From Shewanella benthica (GTDB lineage Bacteria > Pseudomonadota > Gammaproteobacteria > Enterobacterales > Shewanellaceae): DNA of 64,000 nucleotides. Position numbers and translations under genes: made by a program. The notes under the pieces are model-generated. The model was not told where the DNA came from. It did no database searches and saw only the letters and a list, made by a program, of their open reading frames with translations. This document shows positions 29,801 through 37,418 of the stretch, one piece after another. Every line of letters starts with the position of its first letter. The stretch's first letter is position 1. The stretch is taken from contig JAKVHY010000008.1 of NCBI GenBank assembly GCA_023284085.1, forward strand, positions 93,313 through 157,312, read 5' to 3'.

Positions 29801-29970
29801 GCGCTGGCGCCGAGACTCGATTCGTCATAGGTGTGGTGGTGTTATCGGGTATTCTGGTTGCCACCTTGTTCACCTTGTTGGTGATCCCCGTGGCCTATTC
29901 TCTGTTTGCGCGTAATTCTAGTTCACCCGAGGCAGTGGCGCGGGCATTGGAGATCGAGCTAGAAAAGTAA
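26878..29970 (+). CDS. RND efflux pump permease (HAE-1/AcrB-like)
   Basis: The 1030-aa protein begins MMLTDLSVKRPVFASVISILLIAFGLVAFDKLPLREYPNIDPPVVSI and has the 12-helix, two-porter-loop layout of the hydrophobe/amphiphile efflux family. The proton-relay acidic pair in TM4 is visible as LAIGMVVDDAIVVLENIHRRIEEG. It starts within the adaptor gene's last codons (ATGATG at 26878; either ATG could be used). Substrates cannot be predicted. It resembles two-gene MFP-RND units of Vibrio and Shewanella that use an outer-membrane channel encoded elsewhere. Confidence 0.94.
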   Translation: MMLTDLSVKRPVFASVISILLIAFGLVAFDKLPLREYPNIDPPVVSIQTNYRGASASVVESRITQLVEDRISGVEGIRHISSSSRDGRSTVTLEFDVDRDIEAAANDIRDRVSGLLNNLPEEAEPPEVQKANGGDEVIMWLNLVSDQMTTLQLTDYARRYLTDRLSVIDGVANIRIGGGKVYAMRIWIDRQALAARNLTVADIERVLKSENVELPAGSVESKERHFTVRVERSFSTVEDFANLVLSEGDDGYLIRLGDVARVEIGSEEERIMFRGNREAMIGLGVSKQSTANTLDVSRATNALVDELNPTLPAGMQIKRSYDSSVFIEASVKEVYQTLFIAMFLVIIVIYLFLGSVRAMLIPALTVPVSLMATFIVLYALGYTINLLTLLAMILAIGMVVDDAIVVLENIHRRIEEGDSPLKAAYLGSREVAFAVVATTLVLVAVFMPITFLEGDIGKLFKEFAVTMSAAVIFSSIVALTLSPMMCSKLLKPAGNDPWLVRKVDAGMSYVSDKYRQLLTKAMSHPVIVTSLIVVALGSSVALFTVVPQEFAPREDRGSMFLIVNGPQGASFEYIESYMDEIETRLMPLVDSGDIKRLLIRAPRSFGSSADFSNGMAIIVLEDWAVRRSAAEITTDIRGRLSDLAGIRAFPVMRQAFGRGVGKPVQFVLGGPSYEELARWRDIILEKAKDNPNLVGLDHDYKETKPQLRVIIDKDRAADLGVSISHIGRTLESMLGSRLVTTFMREGKEYDVIIEGNRENQNTARDLENIYVRSDRSQALIPLSNLVSVEEFADASRLNRYNRMRAITLEANLAEGYSLGEALDYLNELSATYLPAEAVISYKGQSLDYQSSGSSMYFVFALALGIVFLVLAAQFESFVHPMVIMLTVPLATLGALIGLYLTDQSLNIYSQIGIIMLVGLAAKNGILIVEFANQLRDRGLEFEQAIIQAASQRLRPILMTGITTAAGAIPLVMAQGAGAETRFVIGVVVLSGILVATLFTLLVIPVAYSLFARNSSSPEAVARALEIELEK

Positions 29971-30397
29971 GCTCAGCGAGTTATCTTCGCTAATTATGCG
30001 TGCTAAGCCAGTCAGTTATCTGACTGGCTTTTTTATTCTTATCTGGCTAGCCTCTTCTTTTCCTTCTTTTCCATAGCCCCCCCTTTATTAGTGCCTAAAA
30101 CTTAGTGCATCTCTAGCGCAAACTTACACCGTCTCGTTAAGAAAATGTTGCGTCATTGTATATCATATATTATATGTGTTAGTTTAGCTCTTGGTGATAA
30201 ATCGAATGATTTGTGTTCAATTATTATAGCCTTGACTCAAATTGATTATTAATCGACAAGCAAATATCACCAGCATGACTAATAAAAGCGGCATGGGCAG
30301 ATAGTTCTCATAAGTCGCAGAACAAAAATCGTGGCATCAGAGGCCTCAGCAGTGGCCCGTCACGTTACTTTATCCTGATAAAAACGAGAATATAACA
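29971..30397. other. Intergenic region before the M43 protease
   Basis: A 427-bp gap between the RND pump and the secreted protease. It holds the pump terminator and an AT-rich stretch (about 30150-30260) that probably contains the protease promoter, but no clear -35/-10 pair or operator stands out. No coding potential was seen. Confidence 0.6.
30004..30036 (+). terminator. Terminator of the RND operon
   Basis: AAGCCAGTCAG-TTAT-CTGACTGGCTTTTTT, an 11-bp perfect stem with a T-run. Confidence 0.92.
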
Positions 30398-33300
30398 ATG
30401 ATAAAAACCATTAAAGGTGGTGCTATCTTAACTGCGCTGACCCTATGTGCAAGTTTGCCTATTGGGCATGCTTGGGCCGGGTTGTCGGTCAATAAGGTAA
30501 GCCAAGCCAATAGCAATCAACAAAAAAATACCATGTCGAGTCATCTAAAGTCCGGAGGTCAGGTATGTGGTACTGACAGCAATGGACAAACTTGGGTGCC
30601 GAGTCCAAATGAAGGATTATTTTTCGGTTCGACTGCATCACAATCACAATCACAAGCTCAATCAAAATCTTTCTCGAGTCCCGCTAGTTTTTCTGTGGGA
30701 GTACAATCTATCGGTAATGCCGATCAGGGCGAGTATATCGTTCCTGTGGTATTTCACGTCTATGGTGCAATACACAACTGTGATACCGGTGGCTCTTGTG
30801 TACCTGACTCGCTTATTGCCAATGCACTAAAGAGATCAAACGAAGATTTTCAGGGACTCAATACCTTAGATGGGCCTATCGCCAGTCAATTTCAAGCAAT
30901 AAGAGAGAACATGAATGTCGAGTTTGTGCTCGCGCAAATCGATCCTTGGGGAAACCCAACTAACGGCATCGTCAGGCATGGTGAAGCCACGGGTTACGGT
31001 AATTATGACGCGCCGAACGATGCCGCGAGAGACGCGAAAAATGCCGAGATTTCAGGGGATGCCTGGGATAACTATCGCTACATGAACATCTATATCATGA
31101 ACGATTTAGACGGTGATGGCGCCACCAATAACTCAGGTGTGGCCTGGTATCCAACCACCTCTATGTCTGACTCAGGCCTGGCTCGAGTGGTCTATAACGG
31201 TGCTTATTTAGGCACTAATACAGATGAAAATTTCCGCTCAATTTTGACCCATGAGTTCGGCCATTGGCTTAACTTACCCCATGTATTTGACGGTGCTCAG
31301 TGTAATACAGATAACGAAATTTTCTGTTCTCATTCGGGAGACCGAGTCTGTGATACACCCCAGATGAGTAGCCAGTCTATGGCAAATAATGCGCAAAATT
31401 GCCTTGGGCAGGCGACCAATACAGAAAACTTCATGCACTACACTGACAATTACGCCATGTTTACTCAGCAACAGGCTCAGCGTATGTACGGTGCCTTGAA
31501 TCATCCTGCTCGCAAGACGCTGTGGACCGATGACAACTTAATTTCTGTGGGACTCAGTGCCTATACTTCCAACTTTCCACATAACTGGGATGGCTCGGGT
31601 GTCGATGCACCACCAGAAGGTGCGGTATTGATGGAGTTACCCGGGCTGTCGGCCTTAAAGGGAGAGATCAATACTTATACTATCGATCTGCCTGTGGGCA
31701 CCGAAGTGATGGCTGTTTATCTGGATGGCTTCTCTGAAGACCCCGACTTGTACCTAAGATACGCTCAGGCGCCGAGTTATGACGGTAGCAACTGGACCTA
31801 TGATCTTCACTCTTTTAGCTCGGCGGGCACCCCCGAGTTTATCGGTCTTGTCGGGCCTAAGACCACAGGGACGTACCACATCACCATAGATGCTTTTTCG
31901 GCCTATACCAATGCCAGATTGATCATCGTTGCCATGGACGATCCTACCTTGTGTAACGGCTGTGAGCGTGTCACTGCAATCGAAGAAACTAAACTTGCGG
32001 CGCTTAAAGGCTCTGCAGCTAAGTACTTTAGTTTCACCGTGCCTAATGATGCCACTCGTGTCATGGTCGAGATCCCAGCAGGTTATGGCAGTACCCTTCA
32101 AGGAGGGCCCGATCCGGATCTGTATGTCAGTCGTGATATCATTCCGACGACCTCTGTTGCCGACTGTAAGCCTTTTGCGGCGCCGGGGTTGAGAGAAGTC
32201 TGTGAATTTACCGGGGCCGACCTCGGTGGCACTTACAACATCATGATCGATGCATTTCTCGACTACAGTGAGGTGACACTTAAAGCCGTTTATGATCACC
32301 CAATAACGACCAATGAGCTGCCGACGCCTCTGGCTAACGGACCCTACTCGGCAACCTTGGGCGCAGCCATCAACTTTTCCAGTAATGGATCATCGGACTC
32401 CGATGGGGCGATTGTCAGTTATAGCTGGGATTTCGGTGACGGCAACACCAGTGATCAAGCCAATCCTATTCACACCTACGGATCTGCCGCGACATTTAAT
32501 GTGACCCTGACGGTTACCGACGATCTCGGTGGTATAGGCAGCGTAGCCACGACGGCGGTCATCAGTAATTCGGGTCTTGTGGAACTGAAAAATGCGATAT
32601 CTCAGTCAGGAATTTCGGCGAGCACAGGTGACTTTGCTAAGTTTTTTGTCAATGTCCCTGCTGGAGCGACCAATCTTGTGATCAAGATAAGTGGTGGTAG
32701 CGGTGATGCCGATCTCTATACTCAATCCGGCGCCGAGCCCACAGATAGCAGTTATGTATGTAGACCTTATGTGGGCGGCAACAGTGAGACTTGTACTCAA
32801 GTTGCCCCGGCAGAAGGACTCTGGTACGTGAACCTCAAGGCCTACAGTACCTTTGCCGATGTGACTGTGGTGGCAAGTTTTGATAGCGGAACGGCTAATG
32901 CTGCGCCGATAGCTAATGCCAATGGCGGTTATGCGGGCTATGTGGCTCAAGGCATTAGTTTCTCAAGCCTAGGTTCCAGTGATTCTGATGGCAGCATAGC
33001 GAGCTATGAGTGGAGTTTCGGTGACGGCAGTGTCAGTAGTCTGGCGAACCCAAGCCATGCGTACTCGGCGGCGGGCAACTATACGGTTACCTTGACGGTT
33101 ACTGATGATGGCGGCTTGAGTGATATCAGTACCACGACGGCCACCGTTAGCGCCACGCAAAATATTGCCCCAACGGCCGTGGCCAACGGACCCTATGCCG
33201 GAGATGTGAACGCTAACATTAGCTTCTCCAGTCAAGGTTCCAGTGATGCTGACGGTACTATCGTCAGCTACAGCTGGGCGTTTGGTGATGGTAGTACCAG

Positions 33301-33763
33301 CACTCAAGCTAACCCAAGTCATGCTTACGCAAGCGCCGGCAGCTATACCGTGTCTCTGACCGTGACCGACAATCTCGGTGCCATAGGCACCAGCGTTGCC
33401 GATGTCACCGTCTCGAGCATACCGAGCAATGGTTTGGTTAATGCGTGTGGTACTCAAGGGGCGGTGGATTATATCGAGGTGCAAGCGGCTAGCCCAATTT
33501 GTGTCACATCGGGCAGTGATATGTATTTCTACTTCTACGCCGATGGGCTGAGCAAAACCGTTATCCGTACACAACACGGCGGCGGTGATGTGGCGCTTTA
33601 TTATAGCCACTCAGGTTGGCCGAGTAGCTCATCTTATACTCAGGTTTCCAATACCTCAGGTAATACTGAAACGATCACGGTCAATGGGCTGGCAAATGGC
33701 TGGCACTACATCATGGTTGGCGGCAGCCATTCTGGTGTGACGCTTAAGGTCGATATGCAGTAA
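30398..33763 (+). CDS. Secreted M43-type zinc metalloprotease with PPC and PKD domains
   Basis: The 1121-aa protein has a signal peptide (MIKTIKGGAILTALTLCASLPIGHAWA), a pappalysin/cytophagalysin-like catalytic domain with HEFGHWLNLPH (His285, Glu286, His289, His295) and DTPQM downstream, then three PPC-type beta-sandwich domains, of which the first two are contiguous. Three PKD domains (about 638-725, 834-920 and 922-1010) each carry the FGDG motif, and the C-terminus is a further PPC or collagen-binding-like module (about 1010-1121). The usual Gly of HExxHxxGxxH is Asn here. A role in degrading extracellular protein is inferred. It is monocistronic. Confidence 0.9.
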   Translation: MIKTIKGGAILTALTLCASLPIGHAWAGLSVNKVSQANSNQQKNTMSSHLKSGGQVCGTDSNGQTWVPSPNEGLFFGSTASQSQSQAQSKSFSSPASFSVGVQSIGNADQGEYIVPVVFHVYGAIHNCDTGGSCVPDSLIANALKRSNEDFQGLNTLDGPIASQFQAIRENMNVEFVLAQIDPWGNPTNGIVRHGEATGYGNYDAPNDAARDAKNAEISGDAWDNYRYMNIYIMNDLDGDGATNNSGVAWYPTTSMSDSGLARVVYNGAYLGTNTDENFRSILTHEFGHWLNLPHVFDGAQCNTDNEIFCSHSGDRVCDTPQMSSQSMANNAQNCLGQATNTENFMHYTDNYAMFTQQQAQRMYGALNHPARKTLWTDDNLISVGLSAYTSNFPHNWDGSGVDAPPEGAVLMELPGLSALKGEINTYTIDLPVGTEVMAVYLDGFSEDPDLYLRYAQAPSYDGSNWTYDLHSFSSAGTPEFIGLVGPKTTGTYHITIDAFSAYTNARLIIVAMDDPTLCNGCERVTAIEETKLAALKGSAAKYFSFTVPNDATRVMVEIPAGYGSTLQGGPDPDLYVSRDIIPTTSVADCKPFAAPGLREVCEFTGADLGGTYNIMIDAFLDYSEVTLKAVYDHPITTNELPTPLANGPYSATLGAAINFSSNGSSDSDGAIVSYSWDFGDGNTSDQANPIHTYGSAATFNVTLTVTDDLGGIGSVATTAVISNSGLVELKNAISQSGISASTGDFAKFFVNVPAGATNLVIKISGGSGDADLYTQSGAEPTDSSYVCRPYVGGNSETCTQVAPAEGLWYVNLKAYSTFADVTVVASFDSGTANAAPIANANGGYAGYVAQGISFSSLGSSDSDGSIASYEWSFGDGSVSSLANPSHAYSAAGNYTVTLTVTDDGGLSDISTTTATVSATQNIAPTAVANGPYAGDVNANISFSSQGSSDADGTIVSYSWAFGDGSTSTQANPSHAYASAGSYTVSLTVTDNLGAIGTSVADVTVSSIPSNGLVNACGTQGAVDYIEVQAASPICVTSGSDMYFYFYADGLSKTVIRTQHGGGDVALYYSHSGWPSSSSYTQVSNTSGNTETITVNGLANGWHYIMVGGSHSGVTLKVDMQ

Positions 33764-33789
33764 TGCGTGTGCGATACAGGTAAAACCCG

Positions 33790-33822
33790 ATACCGGCATG
33801 GTTCCCCATGCCGGTTTTTTTA
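33790..33822 (+). terminator. Terminator of the M43 protease gene
   Basis: ACCGGCATGG-TTC-CCCATGCCGGTTTTTTT. Confidence 0.92.
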
Positions 33823-33849
33823 CGCCATGTTTCTGCTATGGGTCCGACG

Positions 33850-35271
33850 TCAATAACGGGTCAGACTGGGATCTACGTTATCGATCCAAGCCAAGATGCC
33901 TCCCTTGAGATTGGTCACCTTGCTAAAACCTAGCTCAGTCAGCTTGTCACATACCTTAGCCGAGCGGCCCCCCAGTTTGCAGTGAAAAACCAACTCACGA
34001 CTCGGGTCCAGCTCGGCTAAATGGGCATCTAACTCTTGCATGGGAATAAATTGACTGCCCGCTATCATGCATATTGCTCGCTCGAAGGGCTCTCTGACAT
34101 CGATAAGAATCACGCGGTTATCTTTATCCATCCAAGCCTTGAGTGCTTTGGCTTCTATCTCTTTATAGGGCTTAGCCACACTGCTTTGAGTGAGGCCACA
34201 AAATGCCTGATAGTCGATGAGCTTAGTCATGGATGGGCTCTCACCGCAGATGGGGCAGTTAGCATCCTTTTCTATGGCAAGAAATTCAAAATCCAGAGCC
34301 AAGGCATCGTATAAAAGCAGGCGTCCAGAGAGTGGTGTGCCGATATTGGTGATCATCTTGATGGCTTCGGTGGCCTGAATAGACGCTATGATACAGGGTA
34401 AAATGCCGAGGACCCCGCCTTCGGCGCAGGAGGGCACCAGACCTGGAGGGGGCGGAGTAGGATAAAGGCAGCGATAACAGGGACCGGCTTGATAATTGAA
34501 TACACTGGCCTGACCGTCGAAGCGAAAGATGCTGCCGTAGATGTTAGGTTTATTGAGTAAGACGCAGGCATCATTGACCAGATAGCGGGTAGGGAAGTTG
34601 TCTGTGCCATCTATGATAATGTCGTACTGGTCTATGATCTTGAGTGCATTGTCGGCAGTGAGGCGCTCACGATACTTGGTTATGTTAATGTTTGGGTTGA
34701 GCCGCTCGAGACGCCGCTTAGCGCAATCGACCTTAGGGTGACCAATGTCATCGACGGTGAACAGCACTTGTCTCTGCAGGTTTGATTCATCGACGACATC
34801 ATCGTCCACCAGACCCAGATGGCCCACTCCGGCGGCGGCTAGATAGAGGGCTAATGGACAGCCCAGACCGCCAGCGCCGATGATCAGTATGCTGGCGTTT
34901 TTCAGGGCTTCCTGTCCTGATATTCCTATTTCAGGTAAGAGGATATGTCGACTATAGCGACTGAGCTCATCGGCCGACAGACAGGTATCGAGCGAACTAC
35001 CTCCGGCGATGGCCGGGACAATTCTCACTTCACTGCCCGCTTGTAGCTTAGTGTCCAGACCCTCTTGCTGACGTATATCTACCTTGTTGTGATATAGGTT
35101 AACAAAATTTCGCAAGTTCCCAGTGTCATCCATGATCTGAGGCTTAATATCCGGATAGCGATTAAATAGTTCAGTGAGTGCTGCTTTTACTGTTAAGGCA
35201 TCGAGTTCTATCTGCTTCTGATTGTCGGTAAATCGGCGTAGGGGGGAAGGGATCTTCATTATCATCTTCAT
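33850..35271 (-). CDS. Fused ThiS/MoaD-like sulfur carrier - E1 adenylyltransferase (MoeB/ThiF) - rhodanese protein
   Basis: The 473-aa protein has three parts. Residues 1-91 are a beta-grasp sulfur carrier ending VRIVPAIAGG, with the di-glycine at 90-91. Residues about 98-345 are an E1-like adenylyltransferase: SRYSRHILLPEIG, nucleotide-binding GAGGLGCP (132-139), a conserved Cys in PSCAEGG (282) and two zinc CxxC pairs (265/268 and 339/342). Residues about 370-473 are a rhodanese domain with active Cys431 in HCKLGGRS. It would adenylate a carrier's C-terminal Gly and load it with sulfur. It is the last of the minus-strand genes cysteine synthase, JAMM protease, fusion. MoeB-like molybdopterin function is an alternative, but the neighbours favour cysteine or another sulfur pathway. 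Confidence 0.9.
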   Translation of the reverse strand: MKMIMKIPSPLRRFTDNQKQIELDALTVKAALTELFNRYPDIKPQIMDDTGNLRNFVNLYHNKVDIRQQEGLDTKLQAGSEVRIVPAIAGGSSLDTCLSADELSRYSRHILLPEIGISGQEALKNASILIIGAGGLGCPLALYLAAAGVGHLGLVDDDVVDESNLQRQVLFTVDDIGHPKVDCAKRRLERLNPNINITKYRERLTADNALKIIDQYDIIIDGTDNFPTRYLVNDACVLLNKPNIYGSIFRFDGQASVFNYQAGPCYRCLYPTPPPPGLVPSCAEGGVLGILPCIIASIQATEAIKMITNIGTPLSGRLLLYDALALDFEFLAIEKDANCPICGESPSMTKLIDYQAFCGLTQSSVAKPYKEIEAKALKAWMDKDNRVILIDVREPFERAICMIAGSQFIPMQELDAHLAELDPSRELVFHCKLGGRSAKVCDKLTELGFSKVTNLKGGILAWIDNVDPSLTRY

Positions 35272-35284
35272 GATTCATCCTCTA

Positions 35285-35356
35285 TTAGAATGTCTTTTTC
35301 ATCTGATTATCGGTAAATCGTCGCTGTGGGGAAGGTATTATCAATATCATCTTCAT
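35285..35356 (-). CDS. Short ORF C from the duplicated junction (23 codons)
   Basis: It reads MKMILIIPSPQRRFTDNQMKKTF and stops; the first 18 residues nearly copy the start of the fusion protein (MKMIMKIPSPLRRFTDNQ), after which the frame runs into an out-of-frame copy of the JAMM tail. GGAGG lies 7 nt upstream of the ATG. It ends 13 bp before the fusion gene start. Probably only a translated relay or by-product, not a functional peptide. Confidence 0.4.
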   Translation of the reverse strand: MKMILIIPSPQRRFTDNQMKKTF

Positions 35357-35369
35357 GATTCATCCTCCA

Positions 35370-35423
35370 TTAGAATGTCTTCTCCATCGGATTTTGGGGA
35401 GGGATCTTCATTATCACCTTCAT
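35370..35423 (-). CDS. Short ORF B from the duplicated junction (17 codons)
   Basis: It reads MKVIMKIPPQNPMEKTF and is preceded by GGAGG and 7 nt. Same construction as ORF C but with a deletion of the RRFTDNQ-encoding part. Confidence 0.35.
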   Translation of the reverse strand: MKVIMKIPPQNPMEKTF

Positions 35424-35436
35424 GATTCATCCTCCA

Positions 35437-35490
35437 TTAGCATGTCTTCTTCATCTGATTTGGGGGAGGGATCTTCCTTATCACCTTCAT
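35437..35490 (-). CDS. Short ORF A from the duplicated junction (17 codons)
   Basis: It reads MKVIRKIPPPNQMKKTC. Its ATG overlaps the JAMM stop codon (ATGA), which is the translational-coupling arrangement that the fusion gene itself probably had before the duplication. Confidence 0.35.
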   Translation of the reverse strand: MKVIRKIPPPNQMKKTC

Positions 35491-35918
35491 GATTCATCCT
35501 TTATTAGAATGTCTTCTGCATCGAATTGGCTGTGATCTTCCCTGAGTTGCCAAGAGCGATAACTATTCACCTGTCCCTTTAGAATGGAGATGATGATGTA
35601 GCTCAGTCCGGGCCAGGCATGTGAGCGGTCAAATTCCGAAGGATCATGGCCATGATCCGGGTGTGAATGCACTATGCTGATGATGGCCAGTCCCTCCTCA
35701 TCGGCCCTGTCTTCTGCGCTTTGATATTGCAGTGGGTCGATAAGGAAGCGGCGGTTTTTCTCAGTCAAAATATTATGACAAGGGAGGTAATAACTCGCCT
35801 TAGACAATGCGCTATCTGCCTGTGAGCCTGTGATGAAACCACAGCACTCATGGGGGTAACAGGTCTTGGCATGGGCTAAAAATTGGGCCTCGATCAGTCT
35901 ACTTATTTCTATGCTCAT
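35487..35918 (-). CDS. JAMM/MPN+ metalloprotease (Mec-like)
   Basis: The 143-aa protein has the full JAMM zinc signature HSHPDHGHDPSEFD (His84, His86, Ser94, Asp97) and the catalytic Glu in HECCGF (Glu24). GAGGAG lies 6 nt before the ATG. Bacterial members such as Mycobacterium Mec+ release cysteine from the C-terminus of the sulfur carrier CysO, while others cleave after a carrier's Gly-Gly. Here the carrier domain is fused to the downstream E1, so this protease could also free it by cutting after Gly91. It lies 64 bp after the cysteine synthase gene. The precise substrate is inference. Confidence 0.9.
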   Translation of the reverse strand: MSIEISRLIEAQFLAHAKTCYPHECCGFITGSQADSALSKASYYLPCHNILTEKNRRFLIDPLQYQSAEDRADEEGLAIISIVHSHPDHGHDPSEFDRSHAWPGLSYIIISILKGQVNSYRSWQLREDHSQFDAEDILIKDES

Positions 35919-35982
35919 CTAAGCTCCTCTGGTTCGTCATCATGGTTAAACATGTGTTTTACCGTATATTTCAATCTGGATT

Positions 35983-36882
35983 TTATCGCTGCCACAAACC
36001 TGAGCTGATGTAGCGCTCGCCTAAATCACACAATAATGTGGTGACGACGCCCGAGGTCAGGCTCTGCATTAACTTCTCACTCGCGGCTAGGTAAGCGCCG
36101 GAAGACTGACCGAGAAAGTAGCCATGACTCGCCATTCTCAGACACATCTCCTTGGCTTCATCGGCGCTGATGTCTATCCACTCATCGACTAAGCTGGCAT
36201 CGAAGATGGCAGGTATGATGTCAGCGGGATCTCCCAGAGGCTTTAAGCCTTCGATGCCGGGCCAGATTTCGGGCCGAACACCGACAATGCATATGTCGCT
36301 ATCGGTTTGTTTCAGGCGACTGGCTATCCCGGTTAATGAGCCACCTGTGCCGACGCCACAGACGAAGTGGGTGATGGGCTCGGGACTTTGTTGAAGCAGT
36401 TCGTTAGCGGTGCCGTGAAAGTGGGCCTGAACATTGAATGGGTTGCTGTATTGATCGCAGTAGAAATATTTGTCCTTTGAACCGGCATAAATGTCGCGTA
36501 CATGACGTAGCGCCTGATCGTAACCTTCTAAAGGATCTGTCTCGATAAGTGTCGCACCATGGGCCAGTAAACGTTGCTTGCGTTCATTGCTGGCGTTACC
36601 GGGAATGACTATGGTGACTGGAAACCCTAGGGCGGCGCCTATCATGCTGTAAGAGATACCGGCATTGCCACTGCTGGAGTCGAGTATGATTTTTCCTGGT
36701 GTGAGTTCGCCTGATTCGATGGCATGTAACAACATGGCCTTGACTGGCCTGTCTTTGAGTGAGCCCCCAGGATTAAGCCATTCGGCTTTGGCGAATAGCT
36801 TGATACGATTCGGTGTTTCGCTGAGAAAACTCAAATCCAGTAGCGGAGTATTGCCTATCAGCTCCAATAGCGTCATGTCCAT
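35983..36882 (-). CDS. cysM: Cysteine synthase family protein (CysM-like)
   Basis: The 299-aa PLP enzyme begins MDMTLLELIGNTPLLDLSFLSE, with the PLP-binding Lys43 in PGGSLKDRP, the substrate loop SSGNAG (70-75) and the phosphate-binding GVGTGGSLTG. It is of the beta-replacement family that makes cysteine from O-acetylserine or O-phosphoserine and a sulfur donor. Its position upstream of a JAMM protease and a sulfur-carrier/E1 fusion resembles the actinobacterial CysM-CysO-Mec system, in which sulfur comes from a carrier thiocarboxylate rather than free sulfide. The substrate class cannot be fixed from sequence alone. Confidence 0.88.
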   Translation of the reverse strand: MDMTLLELIGNTPLLDLSFLSETPNRIKLFAKAEWLNPGGSLKDRPVKAMLLHAIESGELTPGKIILDSSSGNAGISYSMIGAALGFPVTIVIPGNASNERKQRLLAHGATLIETDPLEGYDQALRHVRDIYAGSKDKYFYCDQYSNPFNVQAHFHGTANELLQQSPEPITHFVCGVGTGGSLTGIASRLKQTDSDICIVGVRPEIWPGIEGLKPLGDPADIIPAIFDASLVDEWIDISADEAKEMCLRMASHGYFLGQSSGAYLAASEKLMQSLTSGVVTTLLCDLGERYISSGLWQR

Positions 36883-37087
36883 GTCTCTTTATTTACTCAG
36901 ACACGAATGAGTATAGTGCATGAGAATCAGAGCCAGAGTAGAAACGGCAGATTAGAACTTAGGGACAAACAGGTAAAGGTATTAGATACTGCTGGGTTTT
37001 AGTCTTTTGAGAAGAAACACAATATCTGAACTTAGGGGCGACGGTTAACACCTGTTGTGAACCCGTTCAGTTTTCAGGTGTTGTTGG

Positions 37088-37354
37088 CTAAGTCGAGGAG
37101 CCCGGTTTATCATCAGTATTCGCCTTCTCAGCGTTATCTGCACTCTCAGTCTTATCGGTTGCATTAGTTGAACTTGGATCCGATGGAGTGGTTTTTTCCT
37201 TAGCGTCGGCAGGCTTCTTGGTTCTGGCACTGAGCTTGGTATTTTTACCGAACTGAGTCATTTTAAATTTAGCACTGTATTTGAGCACTGCAAGATTACT
37301 GGCTATTATGCCAATGACAAGAATGATGATAAGCCAAGTTTCAAGATCAGACAT
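37088..37354 (-). CDS. DUF2897 family small membrane protein
   Basis: The 88-aa protein MSDLETWLIIILVIGIIASNLAVLKYSAKFKMTQFGKNTK has one N-terminal membrane helix and a long polar tail rich in Lys, Asp, Ser and Thr, probably disordered. The N-terminal half matches the DUF2897 pattern found downstream of kdsB in Shewanella. It follows kdsB by 64 bp across a hairpin. Function unknown. Confidence 0.8.
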   Translation of the reverse strand: MSDLETWLIIILVIGIIASNLAVLKYSAKFKMTQFGKNTKLSARTKKPADAKEKTTPSDPSSTNATDKTESADNAEKANTDDKPGSST

Positions 37355-37389
37355 TACAGCCCTTAATCAATGTTCTCAATGGAGTAAAA

Positions 37390-37412
37390 CAAAGCCCATA
37401 AGGCGGGCTTTG
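37390..37412 (-). terminator. Terminator after kdsB
   Basis: On the minus strand AAAGCCC-GCCTTAT-GGGCTTT followed by GTTTT, just after the kdsB stop; it may only partly separate kdsB from the DUF2897 gene. Confidence 0.6.
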
Positions 37413-37418
37413 GCTTAT

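Larger units (their letters stand above)
35266..35505 (-). repeat. Tandem duplication of the JAMM/E1 gene junction
   Basis: The 16-bp core CTTCATGATTCATCCT occurs at 35266, 35351, 35418 and 35485 (spacing 85, 67, 67 bp). Each unit contains the last codons of the JAMM gene, a GGAGG-like site, and the first codons of the fusion gene. The last copy (35485) is the true JAMM 3' end and the first (35266) the true fusion-gene start; the intervening copies make three short ORFs. Confidence 0.93.

Noticed and set aside
31754..32299. Antisense ORF of 181 codons opposite the PPC region
   Set aside because: Same reason: opposite a well-supported coding region, with no recognisable domain.
32969..33610. 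Antisense ORF of 213 codons opposite the PKD domains of the M43 protease
   Set aside because: It is a shadow frame kept open by the repetitive, GC-rich codon pattern of the PKD repeats. It has no ribosome binding site and no protein-like motif, and the sense strand is clearly coding.
35266..35505. The repeats between the JAMM and fusion genes as a CRISPR array
   Set aside because: The units are 67-85 bp and derive from the flanking gene ends; there are no constant short repeats with unique spacers and no cas genes.
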